From NCBI RefSeq assembly GCF_018130385.1, contig NZ_JAFCLU010000043.1, positions 1 through 47,657 on the forward strand: a DNA stretch of 47,657 nt, given 5' to 3'. Position 1 is the stretch's first letter. Every line of letters starts with the position of its first letter. Source of the stretch: Bradyrhizobium sp. AUGA SZCCT0283. Its GTDB lineage: Bacteria; Pseudomonadota; Alphaproteobacteria; Rhizobiales; Xanthobacteraceae. The position numbers were made by a program, and so were the translations under genes. Below, piece by piece: positions 1 through 7,851 of this stretch. Below the pieces are notes generated by a model. It ran no database searches and was not told the origin of the DNA. It saw only the letters and a list, made by a program, of their open reading frames with translations.

Positions 1-242
<242 letters not shown>

Positions 243-264
243 AATGATCTCCGTTTGAAACTGA

Positions 265-366
265 TCCTCATCCGGAGGAGCCAGGAGGGCGTCTCGAAGG
301 ATGAGATGAGTTGAGCTTGGAGCTCATCCTTCGAGATGCCGGCTGCGCCGGCTCCTCAGGATGAGG
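265..366. repeat. Dispersed palindromic repeat between groES and groEL
   Basis: Nested inverted repeats fill almost the whole groES-groEL gap. The outer arms are CCTCATCC...GGAGGAGCC and GGCTCCTCAGGATGAGG; the inner arms are GTCTCGAAGGATGAG and CTCATCCTTCGAGATG. The element resembles intergenic palindromes scattered through Bradyrhizobium genomes (recalled, not searched). It would form strong stem-loops in the groESL transcript. Confidence 0.75.
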
Positions 367-378
367 GAGCGGGTGCGG

Positions 379-696
379 TTAGGCGGCCTTCTTCTTGGCA
401 GCCGGAACGTCGGTTAGGACGCCCATGATGTCGCTTTCCTTCATGATCAACAGCTCCTGGCCGTCGATCTTGACTTCGGTGCCGGACCATTTGCCGAACA
501 GCACGCGGTCGCCAACCTTGAGGTCGATCGGGATCAGCTTGCCGGCTTCGTCGCGGCCACCCGGGCCGACGGCGGTGATTTCGCCCTGCGAGGGCTTTTC
601 CTTGGCACTGTCCGGAATGATGATGCCGCCTGCGGTTTTATCTTCGGCATCGATGCGTTTGACCACGACACGGTCGTGGAGCGGACGGAATTTCAT
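379..696 (-). CDS. groS: Co-chaperonin GroES
   Basis: A 105-residue protein, the usual GroES length, beginning MKFRPLHDRVVVKRIDAEDK. It has the mobile-loop region (TAGGIIIPDSAKEKPSQGEI), the GPG turn and the closing GKWSGTEVKIDGQELLIMKE segment. GroES is the heptameric lid of the GroEL chamber. An in-frame extension to 807 exists, but the ATG at 696 is preferred: it matches the family N-terminus and has AAGGAGG seven bases upstream. It is the first gene of a groES-groEL operon on the minus strand, behind an RpoH-like promoter and a CIRCE-like element. The C-terminus ends in a lysine-rich AAKKKAA tail. Confidence 0.97.
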   Translation of the reverse strand: MKFRPLHDRVVVKRIDAEDKTAGGIIIPDSAKEKPSQGEITAVGPGGRDEAGKLIPIDLKVGDRVLFGKWSGTEVKIDGQELLIMKESDIMGVLTDVPAAKKKAA

Positions 697-729
697 GCGG
701 TCCTCCTTGGCTTTTGTGCTTTTTCTGGA

Positions 730-756
730 TTGGCAGTTGCAATGCGCGAGTGCTAG
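730..756 (-). promoter_or_regulatory. CIRCE-like operator (HrcA site) upstream of groES
   Basis: On the minus strand CTAGCACTC, nine bases, then AACTGCCAA. The CIRCE consensus is TTAGCACTC-N9-GAGTGCTAA; the left arm matches 8/9 and the right arm 6/9, with exact spacing. It lies just downstream of the RpoH-like -10, where a repressor would block initiation. Confidence 0.75.
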
Positions 757-762
757 CCGCTC

Positions 763-793
763 TTCACATAAGCTTGTGACACTGGGGCGCAAG
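763..793 (-). promoter_or_regulatory. RpoH (sigma-32) type promoter for groESL
   Basis: On the minus strand CTTG (793-790), a 17-bp spacer, then CTTATGTG (772-765). The alphaproteobacterial RpoH consensus is CTTG-N17/18-CYTATnT. The match is nearly complete, and the gene behind it is a classic RpoH target. Confidence 0.75.
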
Positions 794-963
794 GGCTTCG
801 GCCCCACGATGTTTGACTGCGACTTGAGTTTCTGGAGGAGGGGCGACTGCTAGCAGGCGAAGTAACATGCTGCTAGCGCGTTGATTGCTATGGCCTATTG
901 AACGTTTTCCTTTTTGGCGAATTGAGAATCACGCGTTACTCTTCAGTTGGGCTGGAGGTTGGC

Positions 964-1248
964 ATGGTCGAGAAAGATGCGGTTTCCAAGGATTTCAGGA
1001 AGCAGGTCTTAGGCTACGGACTGACAACAGCGGAAATCGTTTATCGCCGTCCGGATCGGCGCTGGCTGCTGCAAACTTACGTCTGGCAGGACTACGATAT
1101 GTTTCCGGATTTCCCGGTGTTGAAGGATTTCCTCGCGTTTTGGGAAACAAAGCTCGAAGGTCCGCTGTTTGCGGTCACCGTCGCGCACTCCAACCTGATC
1201 AAGCCTGCCGAACTACGCGCCGTGGACGGTGTCTTCCGGCTGCATTAA
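964..1248 (+). CDS. usg: Usg family protein
   Basis: A 94-residue protein with the whole Usg-family signature: DFRKQVLGYGLTTAEIVYR, LLQTYVWQDYD, PDFPVLKDFLAFW, GPLFAVTVAHS and a final FRLH. The family is small, cytosolic and widespread in Hyphomicrobiales; its name comes from a gene next to trp genes and its biochemical role is not established. The ATG at 964 has GGAGG at 954-958 and matches family length. A longer in-frame reading from 898 uses TTG and has no ribosome site. It is transcribed away from groESL and looks monocistronic. Confidence 0.85.
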   Translation: MVEKDAVSKDFRKQVLGYGLTTAEIVYRRPDRRWLLQTYVWQDYDMFPDFPVLKDFLAFWETKLEGPLFAVTVAHSNLIKPAELRAVDGVFRLH

Positions 1249-1689
1249 CGCGAGGGCGCAGAGCTTTGGGGTGATCTCTGTCGCTCGTGCGCAAAATGCT
1301 TTCGGGAAATTTACTCTCTTCACGCGGGCCAATTCAGCGAGATCACAAGCCCGCATTTTCTGTTCGCCGGTGCCAACGACGTGATCGAATAATTTAAGTT
1401 GTTTGTTGCGGTGCATGAGTCCGAATCTGGCACTTTTCGGACCTCTGGCTTAATCCCCCAGATGTCTGCCATTGGGGGTAAACTGAGAAATGATGCCTGG
1501 GCGGCCAGCCCCTCAGCTCAGGATAGCGAGGGGACTACCCAGCTCACCTATGTCGCGCCACCAGCCAGATCTGATCAGCCTAACGGCCTGCAGGCGCACC
1601 CGGCCTGCTTGCACGTCACAAGCCCCCCGTTGTTTGATATCCATCAAGACACGCGCAGGCACCGGCGCGATGATGGATGGGGAGGAAAT
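1249..1689. other. Intergenic stretch with two small hairpins
   Basis: No convincing gene between usg and the metallophosphoesterase. Two short inverted repeats lie close together: GTCCGAA/TTCGGAC at 1419-1442 and CCCCCA/TGGGGG at 1455-1478. The sequence after them resembles a degenerate dispersed repeat that often yields spurious ORFs in this genus. An open frame runs upstream of the metallophosphoesterase start, but its translation is low in recognisable structure and I treat it as untranslated. Confidence 0.5.
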
Positions 1690-2430
1690 GTGCGGCTGGC
1701 CATCTTTGCCGATATCCACGCCAACCGGCAGGCGTTCAGCGCGTGCCTTGAGTTTGCGCGCGCCCGCGGTGCGGAGCGGATCGTCTGCCTCGGCGATATC
1801 GTCGGCTACGGCGCCGATCCGGAATGGGCGGTCGATACCGTGATGGACCTGGTCGATGACGGCGCCATTGCCGTGATCGGCAACCACGATCACGCGATCA
1901 GCACCCCGTCGGAAAGCATGAATGCCGTGGCCCAGGCCGCGATCGAGTGGACGCGCGGCAGGCTCAGCGCGCAGCAGCGGCGTTTTCTGGCCGAATTGCC
2001 GCTGACGCGGCGGGAAGACGATCGCCTCTACGTGCATTCGGAAGCGTCGCACCCGGCGCGATGGCACTATGTGCGCGATACGCCGGATGCCGCGCGCAGC
2101 ATCGCGGCCACCGATGCCCATGTCACCTTCTGCGGCCACATCCACCGGCCGGCGCTCTATTCGATGTCATCGGCGGCGAAGATGACGAGCTTCGTCCCGA
2201 CATCAGACGTGCCGGTGCAATTGCTCGGCGGCCGGCGCTGGCTCGCCGTGCTCGGCTCGGTCGGGCAGCCGCGCGACGGCGACCCGGCGGCTTCGTTCGC
2301 GATGCTCGATACCACCTCGCGCGAGGTCACCTATTGCCGGGTGCCTTACGATGTCGAGGCGGCGGCCGACCGGATCCGCGCCAACGGCCTGCCGCACTGG
2401 CTGGCCGATCGGCTGCTCGTGGGGAAGTGA
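1690..2430 (+). CDS. Calcineurin-like metallophosphoesterase (YfcE/MJ0936-like)
   Basis: A 246-residue cytosolic phosphoesterase. The metal-binding motifs are in order: D8-I-H10, G35-D36-I-V-G-Y-G, G64-N65-H66-D67 and G149-H150-I-H152, giving a di-metal centre for phosphomonoester or diester hydrolysis. The substrate cannot be read from sequence. The chosen start is GTG at 1690, giving the family N-terminus (RLAIFADIH), with GGAGG four to nine bases upstream. An in-frame extension to 1399 lacks family similarity. Its stop lies three bases before the kinase gene, so the two are surely co-transcribed, suggesting a matched kinase-phosphatase pair. Confidence 0.85.
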   Translation: MRLAIFADIHANRQAFSACLEFARARGAERIVCLGDIVGYGADPEWAVDTVMDLVDDGAIAVIGNHDHAISTPSESMNAVAQAAIEWTRGRLSAQQRRFLAELPLTRREDDRLYVHSEASHPARWHYVRDTPDAARSIAATDAHVTFCGHIHRPALYSMSSAAKMTSFVPTSDVPVQLLGGRRWLAVLGSVGQPRDGDPAASFAMLDTTSREVTYCRVPYDVEAAADRIRANGLPHWLADRLLVGK

Positions 2431-2433
2431 GCA

Positions 2434-3846
2434 ATGGTGAAGCCTTTAATCGAGCCGGGCGCGGAACTGGACGGCTTCACCATCGGGGAGCGGGTTCACC
2501 AAGGCGGCATGGCCACGCTGTGGACGGTGACCCACCCCGGCATAACCATGCCGCTGTTGATGAAGGTCCCGCGGGTTGCCGAGGGCGAGGACCCGGCGGC
2601 CATCGTCAGTTTCGAGATGGAGCAGATGATCGTGCCGCGGCTGGCCGGCCCGCACGTGCCGGGCTGTTTCGGCACTGGCGATTTCGACCGGCAGCCCTAC
2701 GTCGTCATGGAGCGCATCCCCGGCAAGACGCTGTACAGCCGGATCGACCAATTGCCGATCCCTTATGAAGAGGCGAGGGTGATCGGGGGACAAATCGCCA
2801 CCGCGCTGGCCGACCTGCACCGGCAGAACGTCATTCACCACGACATCAAGCCGAGCAGCATCATGTTCCGCCCCTCCGGCGAATGCGTGCTGATCGATTT
2901 CGGCCTGTCGCATCACAACCAGTTGCCGGACCTGCTGCAGGAAGAATTCCGCCTGCCCTATGGCACCGCGCCCTATATGGCGCCGGAGCGCCTGCTCGGC
3001 GTCCGCGACGATCCGCGCAGCGACCTGTTTTCGCTGGGCGTGCTGTTGTATTTCTTCACCACCGGCGAACGGCCGTTCGGCGAGAGCGAAACGCTGCGCG
3101 GCATGCGCCGGCGGCTGTGGCGCGATCCCTATCCGCCGCGCAGGCTTAAGCCCGATTATCCGCTATGGCTGCAGGAAATCGTGCTGCGGTGCCTGGAGAT
3201 CGAGCCGGTGTGGCGTCATCCGACGGCTTCCCAGCTGGCGTTCGAACTGGCGCACCCTGAGCAAGTAAAGCTGACCGCGCGGTCGGAGCGGCTGCAGCGC
3301 GATCCGCTCAGCACGGTGTGGCGCCGCCGCTTCAATCGCGGCCTGACGCTGCCGAAGCCGAAATCCGATGTTGCGGCCCAACTGGCTGCGGGACCGATCG
3401 TGGTCGTTGCGCTCGATACCGAGGAGGGGTCGGGAACGCTCAACGAATGCCTGCGCCGGACTGCCGCGCAGCTACTCCAGACATTGCCGTCGGCGCGGCT
3501 CGCCTGCCTGAACGTGCTCAGGCTCGGGCGCATCACCATCGACAGGACGCTCGACGAGCAGGGCAATAACAAGCATATCGACCGCATGGTCGCGCTGCGG
3601 CACTGGGCGCAGCCGCTGGAACTGGATGAAAGCCGGCTCACGGTGCATGTGCTGGAGGCGGTCGATCCCGCCGCCGCGATCCTGGAATTCACCAGGGTCA
3701 ATCACGTCGATCACGTCGTGATCGGCGCGCGGCAGAATTCGATGCTGCGCACGCTGCTCGGCAGCGTGTCGGCCAAGGTCGCGGCCGAGGCCGCCTGCAC
3801 GGTGACCGTGGTGCGGCCGCCACCGTCGGCTGTGACACAGGGTTAG
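2434..3846 (+). CDS. Ser/Thr protein kinase fused to a Usp-like domain
   Basis: 470 residues. The kinase domain spans about 15-275: glycine loop G18-E-R-V-H-Q-G-G25, lysine K44 (LLMK), catalytic loop H135-H-D137-I-K-P-S-S, D155-F-G, and a GTAPYMAPE activation segment. The usual Mg-binding Asn five residues after the catalytic Asp is Ser142, and HRD is HHD, so activity may be altered. From about residue 340 a universal-stress-protein fold follows (IVVVALDTEEGSG, then VIGARQNSMLRTLLGSVS), with Gln replacing one Gly of the usual ATP motif. No transmembrane segment is seen, so it is probably cytosolic. It sits three bases after the metallophosphoesterase. Kinase call is firm; the Usp domain is likely. 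Confidence 0.88.
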   Translation: MVKPLIEPGAELDGFTIGERVHQGGMATLWTVTHPGITMPLLMKVPRVAEGEDPAAIVSFEMEQMIVPRLAGPHVPGCFGTGDFDRQPYVVMERIPGKTLYSRIDQLPIPYEEARVIGGQIATALADLHRQNVIHHDIKPSSIMFRPSGECVLIDFGLSHHNQLPDLLQEEFRLPYGTAPYMAPERLLGVRDDPRSDLFSLGVLLYFFTTGERPFGESETLRGMRRRLWRDPYPPRRLKPDYPLWLQEIVLRCLEIEPVWRHPTASQLAFELAHPEQVKLTARSERLQRDPLSTVWRRRFNRGLTLPKPKSDVAAQLAAGPIVVVALDTEEGSGTLNECLRRTAAQLLQTLPSARLACLNVLRLGRITIDRTLDEQGNNKHIDRMVALRHWAQPLELDESRLTVHVLEAVDPAAAILEFTRVNHVDHVVIGARQNSMLRTLLGSVSAKVAAEAACTVTVVRPPPSAVTQG

Positions 3847-3865
3847 GATCAGGCGTCGAACGCGC

Positions 3866-4216
3866 TCAATCGAGTGTCTGAACCGGCGGCAACGACGTCT
3901 TGGCGGCACGCGCGGGGCGCGGTTGACCGGCGGACCTTGATCCATCGACGCCAGCGGCCTCCGCTCTCGCGCCGCGCACGCTGTCCCTTGAGGACTGCCT
4001 CCGGTGCTGCGACGACCGCGAGCCTTCCAGTCCCCACGACCGCGATATCGACGGCCCGGCCGTATAGCCGACGAAGGCGCCGGCGACGGCCCCGACCGGG
4101 CCCAGCACGACGGCGCCGGCCACCGCGCCCAGTGCCGCGTCGCCTGCGCGCTGCGCGAGCGCGGCGGAGGGCGCGAGGACCAGGAGCATTGCAGCTATTG
4201 TGTAGGCCTTGATCAT
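3866..4216 (-). CDS. Small exported glycine-zipper protein
   Basis: 116 residues. MIKAYTIAAMLLVLAPSAALA is a clear Sec signal peptide with cleavage after ALA. A glycine-zipper-like stretch follows (GDAALGAVAGAVVLG, GAVAGAFVGYTAG), then a basic Ser/Arg-rich tail. Such proteins are usually periplasmic or outer-membrane associated; no specific function is known. The ATG at 4216 is chosen because it starts the signal peptide; an upstream in-frame start at 4294 would bury it. It converges on the kinase gene with only 19 bp between stops. Confidence 0.7.
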   Translation of the reverse strand: MIKAYTIAAMLLVLAPSAALAQRAGDAALGAVAGAVVLGPVGAVAGAFVGYTAGPSISRSWGLEGSRSSQHRRQSSRDSVRGARAEAAGVDGSRSAGQPRPARAAKTSLPPVQTLD

Positions 4217-4350
4217 ATTTCTGTCCCAACCGTGAAAGGCGGGATGCTGGTCTGCCTTTATGGCGAGATGCGTGACGCTTTGTGGCCGGACCATGGACTT
4301 TCAGGTTCCATGGCTCGCCGCGCGTCGGCTGTGGCTTTCCTGCCGGCCCG

Positions 4351-4893
4351 CTACTTATTTTGACGGCGAGCGCGCTCCAGAATGTCGCTGACCCCTGAGG
4401 GGTTGCGGACGCAGCGGAACCCGTAGCGGCCGGTGTAATCCGTATCGGGAGAGCGGGTCGAGCGCCCCGACGCGAAATTCAGGTGGCCGGCGCCGCGGCC
4501 GACGTCCGCTATCTCGAATGCCGCATCCATGTCTTCGAAGCGCGTCGCCGTCACGCTTCGCTTACCCCAGGCCGTTCGCACGATCAGCGCGCGTCGATCG
4601 GTGATCGCGAACAGCGTCTGCAGGTCATGCAGCAGCATCACGAACGGGGCGGCAACCATCATGAGGCCGACCATCAAAAGCGGCACGGTCGATTGACCGA
4701 TCCAGCCCCTGGAGATCGCGATGGCCGTGAGAAGCAGCCAGGAAAATCCGATCCACCAGAGAAACCGCCACATCATCATGCGGGCGATACCATCGGGCTG
4801 GCTCTGCCACAGCACGCGCTCGCCGGGTTGAAGTGCTTCGGTCAATAGCCGCCGTAAGCCAAAGGAAAATATCGTGGATCGGAGTTCATCCAT
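4351..4893 (-). CDS. Membrane protein with PH-like domain
   Basis: 180 residues. Two transmembrane helices are visible (about 42-62, FLWWIGFSWLLLTAIAI; and 70-90, VPLLMVGLMMVAAPFVMLL). They are preceded by GERVLWQSQPD and followed by LFAITDRRALIV, a pattern seen in bacterial PH-like (bPH2/YdbS-type) membrane proteins. The C-terminal part is soluble, ending RYGFRCVRNPSGVSDILERA. Its role is unknown. The start ATG at 4893 is the first good one. It lies downstream of rpe on the same strand with a 58-bp gap and may share its transcript. Confidence 0.65.
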   Translation of the reverse strand: MDELRSTIFSFGLRRLLTEALQPGERVLWQSQPDGIARMMMWRFLWWIGFSWLLLTAIAISRGWIGQSTVPLLMVGLMMVAAPFVMLLHDLQTLFAITDRRALIVRTAWGKRSVTATRFEDMDAAFEIADVGRGAGHLNFASGRSTRSPDTDYTGRYGFRCVRNPSGVSDILERARRQNK

Positions 4894-4951
4894 GCCTTAC
4901 TTGGTCGCGCCGGCATCAGCACTGGTTCGGTGCGTGAGGGACAGGCAACCG

Positions 4952-5653
4952 TCAGATCGCTTCGCCGCGGGCCAGCGCCGCCGCGTTGCGGATCGCGGAA
5001 ATGTTGGTTTTGTAGGCCTCCAATGTGCCGCCCTTGAACACCGCGGAGCCCGCGACCAGCGCATTGGCGCCGGCGGCGGCCAACTGTCCCGCGACTTCAG
5101 GAGCCACGCCGCCATCGACCTCGATGTCGATCGGACGTCCTGCCGTCATCGCCCTGATGTCGCTGACCTTGCCGAGCGCCGATTTGATGAAGGCCTGGCC
5201 GCCGAAGCCGGGATTGACCGACATGACCAGCACCAGGTCGATCAGGTCGATGACATATTCGATCGCGCTGGCCGGCGTGCCCGGATTGAGCGAGACGCCG
5301 GCCTTCTTGCCGAGCGCACGGATCGCCTGCAGCGAGCGATGCAGATGCGGGCCTGCTTCGGCATGGACGGTGATGTGATCGCAGCCGGCTTTTGCGAACG
5401 CCTCGAGATAGGCGTCGCAGGGCGAGATCATCAGATGTGCGTCAAAAATCTTCTTGGTATGCGGACGCATCGCCTTGATCACATCAGGCCCGTAGGAAAT
5501 GTTGGGCACGAAATGCCCGTCCATCACGTCGAGATGGATCCAGTCGGCGCCCGCCGCATCGACCGCGCGGACCTCTTCGCCGAGCTTGGCGAAATCCGCC
5601 GCCAGGATCGACGGCGCGATGACCAGGGGACGCGACGCAAATTGCTGAGACAT
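4952..5653 (-). CDS. rpe: Ribulose-phosphate 3-epimerase
   Basis: 233 residues, normal for Rpe. Conserved blocks: IAPSILAADF, DWIHLDVMDGHFVPN (metal-binding His and catalytic Asp), FDAHLM, HAEA, LNPGTP, VMSVNPGFGGQ and IEVDGGV, ending with the phosphate-binding AGSAVFKG. It interconverts D-ribulose-5-phosphate and D-xylulose-5-phosphate in the cytosolic pentose phosphate and Calvin pathways. The ATG at 5653 gives the family N-terminus; a longer frame to 5722 lacks support. The ribosome site is weak (GGGAAAG). Confidence 0.95.
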   Translation of the reverse strand: MSQQFASRPLVIAPSILAADFAKLGEEVRAVDAAGADWIHLDVMDGHFVPNISYGPDVIKAMRPHTKKIFDAHLMISPCDAYLEAFAKAGCDHITVHAEAGPHLHRSLQAIRALGKKAGVSLNPGTPASAIEYVIDLIDLVLVMSVNPGFGGQAFIKSALGKVSDIRAMTAGRPIDIEVDGGVAPEVAGQLAAAGANALVAGSAVFKGGTLEAYKTNISAIRNAAALARGEAI

Positions 5654-5795
5654 GTGCGCTTTCCCAAAACTCTTCGAAGGGGCGGAACGGCCCCGCGTAA
5701 CATGCGGAAGGGCCGGGGGCAATGCGGCGGGCCTCGCTCTCCTGTGGGCGGAAAAATCTGCCGGAGCGGGCAGCTATTGCCGGGTTCGCCGGATC

Positions 5796-5820
5796 GGAAC
5801 GGATGCAGGAAAGCCTGGTT
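5796..5820 (+). promoter_or_regulatory. Possible EcfG-type promoter upstream of EF-hand gene
   Basis: GGAAC, 16 bases, then GGTT. The alphaproteobacterial general-stress consensus is GGAAC-N16/17-CGTT, so one base of the -10 differs. It lies just upstream of the sigma-54 match. Confidence 0.35.
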
Positions 5821-5838
5821 TTATTGGGTTTTTCTGCA

Positions 5839-5854
5839 TGGCACGGCGCTTGCT
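5839..5854 (+). promoter_or_regulatory. Sigma-54 (RpoN) promoter for EF-hand gene
   Basis: TGGCACG-GCGC-TTGCT matches the -24/-12 consensus TGGCACG-N4-TTGCW at every defined base with exact spacing. Predicted initiation is about 12 bases downstream, leaving a leader of roughly 50 bases before the ATG at 5914. The activator site is not identified. Confidence 0.75.
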
Positions 5855-5913
5855 GAGAACGCGTACACGAACGCGCTGTCGGCCGCTGCGCGCGGCCTTG
5901 TTGGAGTTCCGCC

Positions 5914-6666
5914 ATGTTCTTTGCTCTGGGCGCTGCATCATCGGCCATCGATGCCCTCAAGGCGCTGACGTCGTCGAAATCGTCGGCGCAAACCACCGGC
6001 GTCAGCCAGGACGCTGCAAGCACGTTCGGTCTGTCATCCTCGAATGGTTCGGCTTCGGTCGGCTCGAGCTCGGGTTCTGGCGGCGGCGGTTCGCAGATAT
6101 CGCCGCAGACCATGAGTGCGCTGCTCGACGCACAGAGCCAGTCCTCGGCAGCGTCGACGACCACGGCATCCAAGAGCCGCTCGGCCGCTTTGAAGGACCT
6201 TTTCGCGCAGATCGATGGCGACGGCGACGGCAAGATCACCAAGTCGGAATTTGAAGAGGCGCTCGGCGCGGGTGGCACCAACCTCGCGCAGGCCCAAAGC
6301 GTGTTCGGCGAACTCGACAGCGATGGCGACGGCTCGGTCAGCGTCAAGGAACTGGCGTCGGCGCTGAGGCTCGACAAGAAACATCACCATGATAGCGACG
6401 AGGCGACCGGGGCGAGCGCTGTAAGTTCCGATCCGTTCTCACAGGCGCAGCAGGGCGCAAGCACTACTTCGGTGACCAACAGCGACGGTTCGGTGACGAC
6501 GTCGCTGACCTATGCAGACGGATCCAAGGTAACGATGACGTCCGCCGCGGGCAAAAGCTCATCCGCATCAGCGACATCCTCCTACAATTTCATCGAGCAG
6601 ATGATCCAGCGGCAGGCCCAGGCGATTTCATCCGCCGCCACTTCGTCGCTCTCGGTGAGCGTCTGA
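5914..6666 (+). CDS. EF-hand calcium-binding protein with Ser-rich flanks
   Basis: 250 residues. Two canonical EF-hand loops: D101-G-D-G-D-G-K-I-T-K-S-E112 and D135-S-D-G-D-G-S-V-S-V-K-E146, each followed by a helix, so Ca2+ binding as a pair is expected. The N-terminal 90 residues and C-terminal 90 are Ser/Thr/Ala/Gly-rich with little predicted fold; a KKHHHD cluster follows the second loop. There is no clear signal peptide, though the first 18 residues are hydrophobic. GGAG at 5903-5906 supports the start. It is monocistronic, behind a sigma-54 match, and converges on the P1 peptidase gene. The specific role is unknown. Confidence 0.8.
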   Translation: MFFALGAASSAIDALKALTSSKSSAQTTGVSQDAASTFGLSSSNGSASVGSSSGSGGGGSQISPQTMSALLDAQSQSSAASTTTASKSRSAALKDLFAQIDGDGDGKITKSEFEEALGAGGTNLAQAQSVFGELDSDGDGSVSVKELASALRLDKKHHHDSDEATGASAVSSDPFSQAQQGASTTSVTNSDGSVTTSLTYADGSKVTMTSAAGKSSSASATSSYNFIEQMIQRQAQAISSAATSSLSVSV

Positions 6667-6713
6667 CCACGAGACCCGGCGATAATCCTTCGGACTGCGA
6701 CCGTTATTTGTTT

Positions 6714-6787
6714 GAGCATGATCTCCCGGGCAAACGCTTCGCGTTTGTCCCAAGGGAAAACCGGTACCCACTTTTCCGGATCATGCG
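6714..6787. repeat. Dispersed palindromic repeat at convergent gene ends
   Basis: The outer arms GCATGAT and ATCATGC enclose a perfect inner hairpin (CAAACGCTTCGCGTTTG), then GGGAAAACCGGTACCC and CTTTTCCGG. It matches the layout of a dispersed Bradyrhizobium intergenic repeat I recognise. It abuts the stop codon of the P1 peptidase gene and may act as a two-way transcript end. Confidence 0.75.
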
Positions 6788-7783
6788 CTAGCCGAAACGA
6801 TCGCTCCACGCCGGTAGCGCACCCGGAAAGGGTAGCGCGGTCGCACGATGGACGCCGCGCGCGATCGCGCGGGAGACTGTATTGGCGGCCACCATGCCGA
6901 GTTCGGTGAGGCCGGACAGCGGATCGATCGGCTTCTTGCCGGTCGCGGCGGCATACACCACGTCGCCATCCGTTGGGGCATGGACGGGGTAGATGGCGCG
7001 GGCCATTCCGGTTTGCGCGATCATCGCGAGCCGTTTGGCCTGCGATTTCGTCAGCACGGCATCCGTGACCACGACCACCAGCGTGGTGTTTTCCGAAGGC
7101 GTCGCTTCCGGACCGCCCTTGAGCCGCGCGCGGAGCATGTCCGGCGTGAACGAAGCCGGCAGTCCCCGTCCGCCAAATTCGTTGTTCAGTTCGAACGGCG
7201 CCGCCCAGAACCATGGCCCGTCGCCGATGGTCACGCTGCCGACGGCGTTAACGACGGCGAGCGCCCCGACGGTGACGCCGCCGCCGGTCTGCGCCGACGC
7301 GGAGCCGAGCCCGCCCTTGAAATTGGCGGTCGTGGCGCCGAGCCCGGCGCCGACGCTGCCCAGCGCGAAATCGGTGCTCGCCGCACACGCTGCGGCGTAG
7401 GCGAGATCGCGATAGGGCGGGAAGCGGCCCCATGCCTTGTTGCCGCCGTTGAGCAGATCGAAGCAGATCGCGCCCGGAACGATCGGAATGATCGCCTCGC
7501 GGATTCTTAAACCCCGGTCCTGTTCGGCAAGCCAGGCCTGTACGCCGCCGGCGGCATCCAGCCCGAGCGCCGAGCCACCGGATAGCGCGATGGCGTCGAT
7601 TTCCTGGACGGTGCTTTCGGGTTTGAGGAGGCCGTCCTCGCGGGTGCCGGGCCCGCCGCCGCGCACGTCGATCGAGGCGACCGCGGGAGAATCGAAAATG
7701 ACCGCGGTCACGCCGGAGGCGAGCGCGGCGTCGTCGGCGTGGCCGACGCGGACGCCGGATATATCGGTGATGAGATTTTTCAA
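6788..7783 (-). CDS. P1-family (DmpA/S58-like) peptidase
   Basis: About 331 residues with the full P1 signature: ISGVRVGHADD, VIFDSPAVASIDVRGGGPGTRE, IDAIALSGGSALGLDAAGGV and VGAGLGATTANFKGGLGSAS. The segment ENTTLVVVVTDAVL holds the expected self-cleavage point; the nucleophile would be Thr where DmpA has Ser. Family members are aminopeptidases or amidases that cleave themselves into two chains. The start is uncertain: no ATG fits. TTG at 7783 gives the family-like N-terminus (KNLITDISGVRVGH); TTG at 7855, overlapping the kinase stop, would add 24 residues. It follows the hybrid kinase on the same strand. Confidence 0.82.
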   Translation of the reverse strand: MKNLITDISGVRVGHADDAALASGVTAVIFDSPAVASIDVRGGGPGTREDGLLKPESTVQEIDAIALSGGSALGLDAAGGVQAWLAEQDRGLRIREAIIPIVPGAICFDLLNGGNKAWGRFPPYRDLAYAAACAASTDFALGSVGAGLGATTANFKGGLGSASAQTGGGVTVGALAVVNAVGSVTIGDGPWFWAAPFELNNEFGGRGLPASFTPDMLRARLKGGPEATPSENTTLVVVVTDAVLTKSQAKRLAMIAQTGMARAIYPVHAPTDGDVVYAAATGKKPIDPLSGLTELGMVAANTVSRAIARGVHRATALPFPGALPAWSDRFG

Positions 7784-7851
7784 CGCGCTGATCCCGTCAG
7801 GCCGATCTGGCTGGGCCCCTATCCACGGATATATCAGCCGCGGGGAATGCT

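Noticed and set aside
1399..1689. N-terminal extension of the metallophosphoesterase
   Set aside because: It has no similarity to the family, contains hairpin-forming repeat-like DNA, and the GTG at 1690 has a good ribosome site.
4874..5968. A 364-codon plus-strand open frame over rpe
   Set aside because: It is antisense to a clear rpe gene, Arg-rich and without recognisable motifs.
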